Positions 51,714-60,815 of a stretch of 64,000 bases of DNA are shown here, piece after piece. A program made the position numbers and the translations under genes. Every line of letters begins with the position of its first letter. The stretch's first letter is position 1. Under the pieces are notes generated by a model. That model saw nothing but the letters and a program-made list of their open reading frames with translations, was not told where the DNA came from and did no database searches. The DNA is from Methylobacter sp. (GTDB taxonomy: Bacteria; Pseudomonadota; Gammaproteobacteria; Methylococcales; Methylomonadaceae). The stretch is from NCBI GenBank assembly GCA_004299305.1, contig SCPZ01000080.1, positions 25,749-89,748 on the forward strand. Reading direction: 5' to 3'.

Positions 51714-53714
51714 ATGCAAAAGTATCAAGCCATCGCCAATAAATTAAAACAAAAAATAGTTGCAATGCTGATAGTCATGAGTTCCACGCCAAAGCGAGCC
51801 GGTATTTTTTATTACCTGGTTGCAGTCGCCTTGGTGGGGTTCGCCGTCGTGGTGCGTCTGGCAATTGCCCCCTTCAGTGACGGCATCCCCTTTTTGACGT
51901 TCTTTCCGGCGGCTACCCTTGCGGCTGTTTTGGGCGGCTTTGGGCCGGGAATGTTCGCCACGATTCTTGGCATGTGCATGGCATCCTATATATTCATCCC
52001 CCCCTACAATTCATTTTCATTCGAGTTTCAATCGGTAATCTTATGGTCGAATATGGTGTTTTTTGTGGAAGAGTTCGTCGTATGTTTGGCCATTGAGACC
52101 ATGCATCGTTTCCGACGTAATAATTATACCGTGACACACGACCTGAATGTCGCCAACACCCAGCTTCAGCAGGATCTCAAGGAACGTGATCGAGCCGAGC
52201 TGAGGCGAATAAAATTGGAGAAAAAACTGACTCATATTGCCGCCTCTGTGCCGGGCGTCATCTATTCATTCCGATTACGACCGGACGGAAGCTATTGCTT
52301 TCCTTACGCCAGCCCAGCCATCAAAGATATTTACGGTATCGCCGCTGAAGATTTGACCGAAGATGCAGCCCCGGCTGCCATGCTGGTCCATCCTGATGAC
52401 ATGGAATACCTGCACGATTCCATTGCTGAATCTGCGCATTCCCTCAATCCCTGGAAGGCGGAATGGCGGATAATGCACCCCGAAAAAGGGGAGGTCTGGT
52501 TAGAAGCGAGCTCGGTTCCCGAACGTGAACTTGATGGCAGCACCCTGTGGTATGGCTTTATCCACGACATCACGGATCACAAACAAGTGGAGGTGGCGTT
52601 TAAGGAAATGGATGTCCGAAAAAATGAATTCCTGGCCATGTTGGGACATGAACTCAGGAATCCGTTGGCGCCTATTCGTAATGTTGTGCAGATAATGAAA
52701 GCGCAAAGTTTCACCGATCCTACCTTGGAATGGAGTATTCATGTTATCGACCGGCAGGTGAGTCACATAGCGCGATTGCTCGACGATTTGCTTGATGTTG
52801 CACGTATCATGCAGGATAAGATTGTGCTGAAACTCGAACGCTTTGATTTTGCCGAGATTGTGGATAGCGCCGTAGAGGCCAGTCGCCCGCTGATTGACAT
52901 GCGCGCCCATGAATTGCTTATTGCTACGCCTAAGACACCGCTGTGGGTCGAAGGCGATCATGTCCGGCTAACGCAAGTGTTCACTAACATACTTAATAAT
53001 GCAGCCAAATACACCGAGAAGGGCGGCAAGATTACCCTGACTGTGACTCTGGAAGACGCCTGGGTAGTCACCAAGGTTAGGGATACCGGCATTGGTATGC
53101 CGGCGGAGATCCTGCCGCTGGTCTTCGATCTTTTCACCCAGGCCGAAAGATCGATTGATCGTTCCCAAGGAGGCATGGGCGTCGGACTTACCCTGGTGCG
53201 TAGATTAGTGGATATGCATAAAGGCGTTGTCACCGCATCGAGCGCGGGCATTGGTCAGGGCAGCGAATTTACCGTGCGGCTGCCGTTGTCGAATGCCATT
53301 CCTGTCAGCGAATCCCCGCAGGCGGAATCCACGTCATCGTCCTCCAAGCTTCGTATCCTTGTCATAGACGATTACAGCGATGCGGCGGAAAGTCTTGCGT
53401 TGATGCTTCAAACAAAAGGCTATGATGCTATCACCGCAGAGTGCGGTGAGCAGGGCGTCGAACGGGCAATAGATTTTCGTCCCCAGATTGTGCTGTTAGA
53501 CATTGGTCTTCCCGATATTGATGGTTATGAGGTTGCGAAACGGCTGCGAAAATTACCGGAAACCCAAGGTGCAATCTTGATCGCGCTAACCGGTTATGGA
53601 CAACCGGAAGATCATGAACGTTCAAGAGCCTCAGGATTTGACTATCACTTGCTCAAACCTGTGGATACCGAGGCATTGTCCGCTTTACTGGCGCTTAGCG
53701 GACACCATTTGTAA
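51714..53714 (+). CDS. Membrane hybrid histidine kinase (DUF4118-PAS-HisKA-HATPase-REC)
   Basis: 666 residues. Four KdpD-type (DUF4118) membrane helices within about 30-130 (YYLVAVALVGFAVVVRL first), a PAS domain (~175-290) with the VIYSFRLRPDG start, HisKA with H312 in AMLGHELRNPLAPI, HATPase_c with N-box NILNNAAKYTEKG and MGVGLTLVRRL, and a C-terminal REC with D596 in IVLLDIGLPDIDGYE. Architecture of a phosphorelay sensor. ATG at 51714; the TTG at 51708 is less likely. No cognate output gene adjacent. Confidence 0.93.
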   Translation: MQKYQAIANKLKQKIVAMLIVMSSTPKRAGIFYYLVAVALVGFAVVVRLAIAPFSDGIPFLTFFPAATLAAVLGGFGPGMFATILGMCMASYIFIPPYNSFSFEFQSVILWSNMVFFVEEFVVCLAIETMHRFRRNNYTVTHDLNVANTQLQQDLKERDRAELRRIKLEKKLTHIAASVPGVIYSFRLRPDGSYCFPYASPAIKDIYGIAAEDLTEDAAPAAMLVHPDDMEYLHDSIAESAHSLNPWKAEWRIMHPEKGEVWLEASSVPERELDGSTLWYGFIHDITDHKQVEVAFKEMDVRKNEFLAMLGHELRNPLAPIRNVVQIMKAQSFTDPTLEWSIHVIDRQVSHIARLLDDLLDVARIMQDKIVLKLERFDFAEIVDSAVEASRPLIDMRAHELLIATPKTPLWVEGDHVRLTQVFTNILNNAAKYTEKGGKITLTVTLEDAWVVTKVRDTGIGMPAEILPLVFDLFTQAERSIDRSQGGMGVGLTLVRRLVDMHKGVVTASSAGIGQGSEFTVRLPLSNAIPVSESPQAESTSSSSKLRILVIDDYSDAAESLALMLQTKGYDAITAECGEQGVERAIDFRPQIVLLDIGLPDIDGYEVAKRLRKLPETQGAILIALTGYGQPEDHERSRASGFDYHLLKPVDTEALSALLALSGHHL

Positions 53715-53720
53715 AATGGT

Positions 53721-53905
53721 TACAGCGTTTTCAAACTCAGTTAATGACTAAAAATAATAAAGCTATGGCGCCGCTGGAGTGCAGGCTTCGCCTGCACTGG
53801 CAAGCACCAAAAGTAGGCGCTTTAGGCGAAGCTTGCACTCCAGCGACAATGAAGCCGACATATCCCGCTAATAATTAGTAACTCATTTAAATTGAAAGCG
53901 CTGTA
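53721..53905. mobile_element. MITE-like element with nested gcttcgcc hairpin and 22-base insert
   Basis: Outer inverted ends tacagcgttttcaaactcag and its mirror ending attgaaagcgctgta. The interior has a hairpin (gctggagtgcaggcttcgcc / ggcgaagcttgcactccagc). Inside it, at 53807-53828, lies ccaaaagtaggcgctttagg plus cg, a third copy of the nested insert of family 1. Confidence 0.75.
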
Positions 53906-54366
53906 AAACGGTGTTTCCGGAAAATACCACTCAAATATGCCGGAAACGCCGCGCCCTTCGGCCTTGCTCAGGACAATTCCGGCCTACGCCAGAGTGGGGA
54001 GCTAGGCTGTCGAAATAAGCCTCTTTGCATCAGCACCCAGCATAAAGCGGATGTAAGTATATGCTTACAAAAAGTTAAGCATATACTTACATACGGCGGT
54101 AACTTTTTTTGACACAATAACTCCGTCGCTTCATACCAAGCCAATAGCTTGTGTTACATTCGGACTAGACCCTAAATAATGCCAGGTCGACTCTCGCAAT
54201 ATGCACGTTATTAAGCAAGGTAACTCGCAATAAATACCCCCCAGCCCAAATAGTTCCCACGCCGGAGCGTGGGAACGATAGCTATGGGGGATTATTTATT
54301 GCGAGTTGCCCAAGGTGTCGTCGGGCGACTTATGTTGGTTCCATTTAACTTTCAAAGGGGAATACT
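53906..54366. other. 460-base gap upstream of the patatin gene
   Basis: Contains aagcatatacttacatacgg / aagtatatgcttacaaaaag inverted (near 54052-54096) and the TIR element at 54220-54311. A ribosome site AAGGGG precedes the patatin ATG. No gene. Confidence 0.5.
54220..54311. mobile_element. Small TIR element (inner gttcccacg hairpin)
   Basis: Ends ggtaactcgcaataaatacc and attatttattgcgagttgcc; inner hairpin gttcccacgccggagcgtgg. The ends match the outer ends of family 1 copies A and B. Confidence 0.7.
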
Positions 54367-56112
54367 ATGTCAGAAAAAACTACACAGGAAAGGTTAGGTC
54401 TTGGGCTTTCCGGAGGGGGGCTTCGCGCCTCGTTTTTCCATATCGGCGTTTTAGCGCAAATGGCTGAACTCAACCTGCTACGGCATGTAGAGGTTATTTC
54501 TACCGTTTCCGGCGGCTCCATTATCGGCGCATTATATTACCTGCACGTCAAGGCGCTGCTGGAGAGCAAAGCAGACGCGGATATTACCGACCAGGATTAT
54601 GTGAACATCGTTAGCAACATAGAACAGGATTTTTTGGCGGCGACAGAAAAAAACATTCGTATGGCGACTTTCTCCAGTTTCGTCGCCAACTTCAAGATGC
54701 GGTTTCTCAACTATTCGCGTAGCGACCGTATCGGTGAGTTATACAATGAATGGTTGTACCAAAGCGTTTTGCAAAACGCGGGCGATCCGGTAGAGATGCG
54801 GAACCTGAAAATATATCCCGGCGGTCAGATGGATTTTCATCCCAATCAACACAATGCCGACCGATCCGCAAAAGTCCCCATTTTAGTGCTCAATGCGACT
54901 GCCTTAAATACCGGTCGCGATTGGCAGTTTACCGCCCAGACGATGGGTGAGCCTTTTATTTCTAAAGATGATCCTATCGACACAAAACCCATTCGCTTGC
55001 TTCAGGCGAATGCTTATGGCGACATCGTACCCAGCCAACAAAACTTCCCGTTGGGCCACGCGGTAGCCGCTTCTGCCTGCGTACCCGGACTGTTCGACCC
55101 CATGTCGGTCAGCGGCCTGTACAGCGATTTGGCGCAGCAGCAGGAAATACGCGCACAACTGGTAGATGGTGGCGTACATGATAATCAAGGCATAGAAGGA
55201 TTAATAAATAACGGTTGCAGCTGCTTCGTCATCAGCGACGCTTCAGGGCAAATGGACACGCAAAACAGTCCGGGTACTGGCGCTATTTCCGTGTTATTGC
55301 GTGTCAGCAGCGTTCTGCAAGATCGGGTGCGTACCGAAGGCCTACAACACCTGATGGATAGCCGGGGTACGCATAACGTCGCCTTCATGAATTTGCGCAA
55401 GGGTATAGAGATTAAGGAGATTCACTGGGTCGACCAAGACAGTGTCCAAGCTCCCGATACCATCATTGCACCAACATCCACGAATTTTGGTGTTCATCCC
55501 GATGTGCAAGACAGTCTATCGAAAATGCGCACCGATTTGGACGCATTTACCGAAGTGGAGGCTTACTCCTTAATGCTGGATGGTTATCTGATGAGCCGGG
55601 ACGATTTGCAACATTTTAAAGACCACGCACACTGTATGCGCGCCGCCAATCCCGCCGGTAACAGAACGCTACCGGAAACGCCGTGGAAATTCCAGGCTAT
55701 AGCGCCCTGGATCAATAACCCGACAGACGACTATCGTAGGCAACTGGAGATAGCACAATCTACTTTCGGTAAAGCGCTGATGCGGTTTGTTTGGCTTAAG
55801 GTCGCTCTGTTAGTGGTTATCGCCGTGGCGGTATATTTCCTTTGGCCGCAGATTAAGACACTGCTGCTCAGCAGCGTCCCGGTTTATGTTTTTGTAGGCG
55901 CTGTTCTGATCTGGTTAATCAATGACATGGCGCCTAAACTGGCGCATAAATTTCGTTTTCTGGAGTTATTGCGTCCCTACGCGGAAATAAGCAAAGCGAC
56001 CGCCAGGGCAGCCGGATTGTTGTTGGCTACCGTCTTTATCAAGTTTTATTTGTATTTTATTAATCCCCTGTACGTCGAACAAGGGCGGGTTAGTAAACTC
56101 ACTAAACCGTAA
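54367..56112 (+). CDS. Patatin-like phospholipase with C-terminal membrane anchor
   Basis: 581 residues. Patatin motifs: oxyanion GGGLRA at 16-21, nucleophile S51 in TVSGGSIIGA, and the dyad aspartate D267 in LVDGGVHDNQG. Two hydrophobic helices at about 475-490 and 500-520 suggest a membrane-associated C-terminus. No signal peptide. Likely a cytoplasmic-side lipid acyl hydrolase. ATG at 54367 after AAGGGG. Confidence 0.87.
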   Translation: MSEKTTQERLGLGLSGGGLRASFFHIGVLAQMAELNLLRHVEVISTVSGGSIIGALYYLHVKALLESKADADITDQDYVNIVSNIEQDFLAATEKNIRMATFSSFVANFKMRFLNYSRSDRIGELYNEWLYQSVLQNAGDPVEMRNLKIYPGGQMDFHPNQHNADRSAKVPILVLNATALNTGRDWQFTAQTMGEPFISKDDPIDTKPIRLLQANAYGDIVPSQQNFPLGHAVAASACVPGLFDPMSVSGLYSDLAQQQEIRAQLVDGGVHDNQGIEGLINNGCSCFVISDASGQMDTQNSPGTGAISVLLRVSSVLQDRVRTEGLQHLMDSRGTHNVAFMNLRKGIEIKEIHWVDQDSVQAPDTIIAPTSTNFGVHPDVQDSLSKMRTDLDAFTEVEAYSLMLDGYLMSRDDLQHFKDHAHCMRAANPAGNRTLPETPWKFQAIAPWINNPTDDYRRQLEIAQSTFGKALMRFVWLKVALLVVIAVAVYFLWPQIKTLLLSSVPVYVFVGAVLIWLINDMAPKLAHKFRFLELLRPYAEISKATARAAGLLLATVFIKFYLYFINPLYVEQGRVSKLTKP

Positions 56113-56211
56113 GTATTCAGTCCCCTTAGCTTCCCGGTTGGCTTAGTCATTAAACAGTCGTTTAGAGTTTTATGGCTAGATTAGCCTATTGAAAAATATA
56201 TTGTTACGCTA

Positions 56212-56244
56212 AGACCTTCCAGGTTTTAAAAACCTGGAAGGTCT
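56212..56244. repeat. 33-base palindrome, family 7, copy C
   Basis: Identical to 42354-42386. Confidence 0.85.
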
Positions 56245-56482
56245 AAATACCGGTCGGGGTCTGAATAGTTACACTAAACCCAACAGCTGAGTTATCGCGG
56301 CTTTTTTTACACAAGTTGTCTTGTTCTTGCGCGTCTCCATTGAGGATATAGGTTCGCAGGTGTTTGCCGGAAATGCCGGTTTTAGCTATCGCTCGAACCG
56401 GCTTATTCCGGCGTTTAATCTGTGTCGGTTTGTTTTTTGCGAGTTACCTAAATGGGCTTTCAATTTAAAGCGGGACGATTTT

Positions 56483-56515
56483 ACAGATAACATCCCTTGA
56501 AGGGATGTTATCTGT
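56483..56515. repeat. 33-base palindrome, family 6, copy B
   Basis: Half site acagataacatccctt, centre one base; one base differs from copy A at the centre. Confidence 0.85.
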
Positions 56516-56680
56516 CTCGGCTCTGCTATGAACGCTTTCCCCGGCGTCCTGCTTGTTGTTTTTCCTCAGGTTTGACGATATATTCTTTATACAGTCTAAT
56601 GTAGTCTTTTACTTACATCGACTGTATCCATGACCTTGTTTTTACGCTATTTTCCCGCCTGCCAGAAGAGAGATTTCGAA

Positions 56681-57319
56681 ATGCAAACACCATTGCCAGC
56701 AACTTTGTCTAATAACCCTCGAAACAAAAACAGCCAAGGTTCGACCACTAAACTATCCTGGTTTTGGACCGTTTTATCGGCATTATTTTTAAGTCTGTCG
56801 TTTTCTACGCCTAGCTACAGCCACAGAGGAGCGCTTGATGAAATCGATATTTGTCGTATCAGGGTAGGCGCCGAAAAAATCCACTTTACCGCCTATACGC
56901 CAACATTCACTCAAAGCGAGGGCTTTTGCCGCTTTATTCCCAATGTCGGCATGACTAACCTTATTTTCGATTATGAAGGCAAAAAACTCAGGGATGTCTC
57001 AATAGAATTTGAAGTGACTAAAGAACCCGAAGGAACGCGCATTTTTTATCTGGAGCCGCAAAAAACCAAAACCGGCACAGTTAAAGCGGATATCGACTTT
57101 TCCAAATATGGCGCCGGTGATTATCTTGCGCATGTGACTATTGTTCATGACGGCGAAAAACTGGATACCCATTTGCCGTTTGTCGTTGGTGCTGAACAAG
57201 CAAAAACACCTTGGGGCCGCTATTTGTTTATGTTGGCATCCGTGTTGGTATTGGTGGTCGCCGGTATCTCAATATTAACTCGCCATCAAAAAACAGGCCA
57301 AGGAAACCCGGAAGGATAA
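56681..57319 (+). CDS. Membrane-anchored periplasmic protein of unknown function
   Basis: 212 residues from the ATG at 56681 (AGAG site nearby); an earlier ATG at 56630 has none. Signal or N-anchor at about 27-46 (WFWTVLSALFLSLSFSTPSY), then a beta-sandwich-like periplasmic domain starting HRGALDEIDICRIRVG with two cysteines (DICRIR and GFCRFIP), and a C-terminal TM helix (~183-203). The Ig-like fold and the HRG start are reminiscent of proteins seen near copper or methane/ammonia oxidation genes, but I cannot confirm this. It is followed 65 bases later by the 1058-residue protein. Confidence 0.58.
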   Translation: MQTPLPATLSNNPRNKNSQGSTTKLSWFWTVLSALFLSLSFSTPSYSHRGALDEIDICRIRVGAEKIHFTAYTPTFTQSEGFCRFIPNVGMTNLIFDYEGKKLRDVSIEFEVTKEPEGTRIFYLEPQKTKTGTVKADIDFSKYGAGDYLAHVTIVHDGEKLDTHLPFVVGAEQAKTPWGRYLFMLASVLVLVVAGISILTRHQKTGQGNPEG

Positions 57320-57384
57320 GATTATAGCCCCTGTTTTACACACAAAACCGCCGACCCAATAGCCAAGCCAAAGCACGAAACCCC

Positions 57385-60300
57385 ATGAACCAGACCGACT
57401 ATACCTTAGAGGGCGATAATCGCTTCGTCATTAACCAGTACAACGACCTTGCCCCTTTCGCCAGTTTTTTGCCCGGCATCGCCGGTGCCTTAGGTCGCCC
57501 GGCCTGGGCTTTTTATGTCAACCGGGGCCAAGCCGTGGCCAGTTTTGGGCTGCGCAACAAAGACGGGGCCTTTTTGGAATTTTTTCCTGCCGACAAAGCT
57601 TATCAATTGACGCCGTCCAGAGGCTTTAGGACTTTCCTGAAGATCGCCGATGGCGAGCAAATTCTGACCCACGAACCTTTCCAGCGCGGTGCGGGGCCGG
57701 AGGTCAAACAACGCCTTTACGTCACGCCTCATGAAGTCGGTGTCGAAGAGATCAATCCGCTTTTGGGACTTAGCATTCGAGCCGATATGTGTACCTTGCC
57801 CGAAGCGCCGGTAGCCGGATTGCTGCGGCGGGTCGAGATCGTCAATATCTCCGGGCAGGCCAGAAAGATAGAGATTGTCGACGGTTTGCCGCAAGTGCTG
57901 CCCTTTGGCATGAACCAATGGATACTCAAGTTTATGAGCCGAACCTCGGAAGCCTTCATGCGCGTCGAGGGCGTGGAGAAAAATTTGCCTTTTTACCGCT
58001 TGAAAGTGTGGCCTACCGATTCCCCGCAAGTGGAGCCGGTGATAGCCTGCAATTTCTTCGCCGGATTTTTAAATGGTGGACGCACCCGCGTATTGGTTGA
58101 TGCGGAGCGGATTTTCGGTTTGGCCGGGGATTTTTCTAGCCCGGAACGGTTTTTTGCCAATGACGGCCTGGATTTCGCTAACCAAGTGACGGGCAATCAA
58201 ACGCCATCGGCTTTCCAGGCGTTGACCCTCGAACTCCAACCGGGACAAAGCCAAGTCTTTTACGGTTTTTACGGCCATGTAGAATCGCAGTCGGTGCTTG
58301 AGCAATTCATCGCGGAGGCTGATCAAGAAGATTACTTCGAGGCCAAACGAGAGCTGAACCGCCGCTTGATCGAGAACATCACGCAACGGATATTTACCGC
58401 GACAGCCAAGCCGCTGTTCGATGCCCATGCCCGGCAATGTTATCTGGACAACGGTTTGCGCGGCGGCTTTCCCAGGGAAGCGCCGGGCGGCGCGCAATTG
58501 TATTTGTTCGGTCGCAAGCACGGCGATCTGGAAAGGGATTACAACGACTTCCTGTTGCAGGATACGCCGTTTTCCGAAGGCAACGGCGATTTTCGCGACG
58601 TGCTGCAAAACCGCCGGATGGACTTGTTTTTCGATCCTGCGTTGGATGCCAAAAACATCCGCTATTTCTTCAACCTGGTTCAGCCGGACGGCTACAATCC
58701 CTGTTCGTTGCGGAACTCGCGTTTTGTTGTGGACGCACCACTAACCCTTGCGCATCATTTCGCCCGGTTTGCAGGCCTCGAACAACTGCTGTCCCGCGAG
58801 TTTAAATACGCAGACTTATGGCAGGCGCTTCAAGGCGCGGAAAACCCGGAGCCGATCATCAAGGAAATTTTGGCGCAAGCGCAGGAAGTCGAAGATGCCG
58901 AATTCGATCGGGGCTATTGGTCCGATCACTGGACTTATTTAGTGGATTTGCTGATTAGCTACGCGGCAATTTTCCCGGATCGATTGCCCGGCTTGTTCCA
59001 GGACAAGACCTACACCTTCTTCGATTCCAGCCATTTTGTCGTGCCACGTTGCCAAAAATACGTGCTGACGCCCAAAGGCGTTCGCCAATACGGCGCGGTG
59101 CAGGGCAGTCCCGAGAAAGAATCCCTGATCAACTCCCGTAGCCATCGCCGTCATCAAGTCCGCTCGCAACGCGGTCGCGGCGAGATCGTTTACACCACGC
59201 TGCTAGGGAAAATTCTCACCCTGATAGCCAACAAGCTGTCCACGCTGGACCCATTCGGCGTAGGCATAGAAATGGAGGCGGACCGTCCAGGTTGGTGCGA
59301 TGCCCTGAACGGCTTGCCCGGCATTTTCGGGTCATCGGTCAATGAAACCATTGAACTCAAGCGCCTGACAGACTTTACTTCGAAAATACTCGCCGATGGA
59401 CCCTTTTCCCTGCCGATGGAGCTGGCGTACTTTATAGCCGGATTGGAAGCGCTGTTAAATCGGCCCAACCTGACCCCCGAGCTATTTTGGCGGGAAAGCG
59501 GAGCCCAAAAAGAAGCTTATCGGGACAAGGTGTTCATGGGCTTTGACGGCGCCGAACGCATCATCACTGTTGCAGCGCTGCAAAGCTTTTTGACGACGGT
59601 TTCGCGCTATCTGGATGCTGCGATCGACAAAGCCAGGACGCCGGAAGGCATCCTTACCTATTTCGCCTATGAGGCCGAGCAGTATCAGGAAATCGGGGAG
59701 GGCAGGGCGGCGGTGACTCGTTTCCAACAAAAACCGCTGCCGTTGTTCCTGGAAGGTTTCGTCCATGCCTTGCGCATCGCCGAACCGGAGGAAGTCCGGC
59801 GGCTTTACCACGCCGCGCGTAACTCCGAACTGTTCGACAAGAAGCTGGGCATGTACCGCGTTAATGAACCGCTGGGGGAAAATGCGCTGGAACTGGGACG
59901 AATAGGCGTATTCAACTATGGCTGGCTGGAGAACGGCTCTATCTTCCTGCACATGCATTACAAATTCGTGCTGGAAATGGTTCGGGCCGGGTTAAGCGAG
60001 GAGTTTTACGATCAAATCGAACGGTTGCTGGTGGCTTTTCGTGACCCCGCTGAGTACGGGCGCAACCCGGTCGAAAACTCCAGCTTCCTGGTCAGCAGCG
60101 GTTTCGCCATCGATCCACGGCAACACGGACGGGGTTGCGTAGCACGCCTTTCCGGTTCTACGGTGGAATTTTTGCACCTTTGGACGCATCTTTTTCTGGG
60201 GGCTAAGCCGTTTGTGTTCGAGGAAGGAAGGTTGCTGTTTAGGCCTGAGCCGGTGTTGTCTAAATCATTTTTCTCCACGAACGGGCAGTGTGTTAATCCG

Positions 60301-60561
60301 TTCGGTGTTGATGAAACCTTGCCGGCGGACAGCGTGGCCTGCGCTTTATTTGGGGCAACTTTGTTGGTCTACATCAACCCCGAGCGCCAAGATACCTTCG
60401 GCGGTGCTGCTGTTAGGCCTTGCCGTTATCAGTTATACGGGCGAGACGGCAGTATGCAAACCGTGGATGGGCCATATTTGGAGGGACAAGTTGCTGAAGC
60501 ATTGCGTCTAGGCCAATTCCGACGGGTGGATGTGGTGCTATCCGTCCAATACAGGATGTAG
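57385..60561 (+). CDS. Large protein resembling cellobiose-phosphorylase-type (GH94-like) enzymes
   Basis: 1058 residues without a signal peptide or TM helix. The N-terminal ~330 residues are beta-rich (NRFVINQYNDLAPFASFLPG), followed by a linker and an alpha-rich region (~330-980) with repeated aromatic/Gly loops (GLRGGFPREAPGG, IRYFFNLVQPDGYN) that suggest an (alpha/alpha)6 barrel. The closing part is beta-rich (YQLYGRDGSMQTVDG). This order matches GH94/cellobiose-phosphorylase-like proteins, and the family is often labelled so, yet several motifs diverge. Glucan-handling is the best guess. No glycogen or cellobiose genes nearby. Confidence 0.5.
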   Translation: MNQTDYTLEGDNRFVINQYNDLAPFASFLPGIAGALGRPAWAFYVNRGQAVASFGLRNKDGAFLEFFPADKAYQLTPSRGFRTFLKIADGEQILTHEPFQRGAGPEVKQRLYVTPHEVGVEEINPLLGLSIRADMCTLPEAPVAGLLRRVEIVNISGQARKIEIVDGLPQVLPFGMNQWILKFMSRTSEAFMRVEGVEKNLPFYRLKVWPTDSPQVEPVIACNFFAGFLNGGRTRVLVDAERIFGLAGDFSSPERFFANDGLDFANQVTGNQTPSAFQALTLELQPGQSQVFYGFYGHVESQSVLEQFIAEADQEDYFEAKRELNRRLIENITQRIFTATAKPLFDAHARQCYLDNGLRGGFPREAPGGAQLYLFGRKHGDLERDYNDFLLQDTPFSEGNGDFRDVLQNRRMDLFFDPALDAKNIRYFFNLVQPDGYNPCSLRNSRFVVDAPLTLAHHFARFAGLEQLLSREFKYADLWQALQGAENPEPIIKEILAQAQEVEDAEFDRGYWSDHWTYLVDLLISYAAIFPDRLPGLFQDKTYTFFDSSHFVVPRCQKYVLTPKGVRQYGAVQGSPEKESLINSRSHRRHQVRSQRGRGEIVYTTLLGKILTLIANKLSTLDPFGVGIEMEADRPGWCDALNGLPGIFGSSVNETIELKRLTDFTSKILADGPFSLPMELAYFIAGLEALLNRPNLTPELFWRESGAQKEAYRDKVFMGFDGAERIITVAALQSFLTTVSRYLDAAIDKARTPEGILTYFAYEAEQYQEIGEGRAAVTRFQQKPLPLFLEGFVHALRIAEPEEVRRLYHAARNSELFDKKLGMYRVNEPLGENALELGRIGVFNYGWLENGSIFLHMHYKFVLEMVRAGLSEEFYDQIERLLVAFRDPAEYGRNPVENSSFLVSSGFAIDPRQHGRGCVARLSGSTVEFLHLWTHLFLGAKPFVFEEGRLLFRPEPVLSKSFFSTNGQCVNPFGVDETLPADSVACALFGATLLVYINPERQDTFGGAAVRPCRYQLYGRDGSMQTVDGPYLEGQVAEALRLGQFRRVDVVLSVQYRM

Positions 60562-60640
60562 CCTGAAAGCTCCAATTCGCATTGCAAACACAGAACAAGC
60601 CACAAATAAATCGGCTTCCAATTTAAAACGGAACGATTTT

Positions 60641-60673
60641 ACAGATAACATCCCTTCAAGGGATGTTATCTGT
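60641..60673. repeat. 33-base palindrome, family 6, copy C
   Basis: Identical in both arms to 44950-44982. Confidence 0.85.
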
Positions 60674-60724
60674 CCCTGCTTAGTTGGTAGCCAATAACTC
60701 AAATTAGACGGATCAACTCTGATT

Positions 60725-60812
60725 AACCTAAAAACCGCAGTTTATCCACGAAAAGCACGAAAGACACTAAATAAAACAATGTGCTGTATTGATTTAGTAA
60801 CTCACCCTTTGG
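60725..60812. repeat. Partial copy of palindromic repeat family 2
   Basis: 88 bases nearly identical to 26492-26579 (aacctaaaaaccgcagttta onward). Its right edge is four bases from the nifS stop codon. Confidence 0.8.
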
Positions 60813-60815
60813 AAT

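Larger units (their letters stand above)
56113..56680. other. 570-base intergenic region with palindromes
   Basis: Holds the family 7 palindrome at 56212-56244 and the family 6 palindrome at 56483-56515. No coding signal. Confidence 0.55.
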
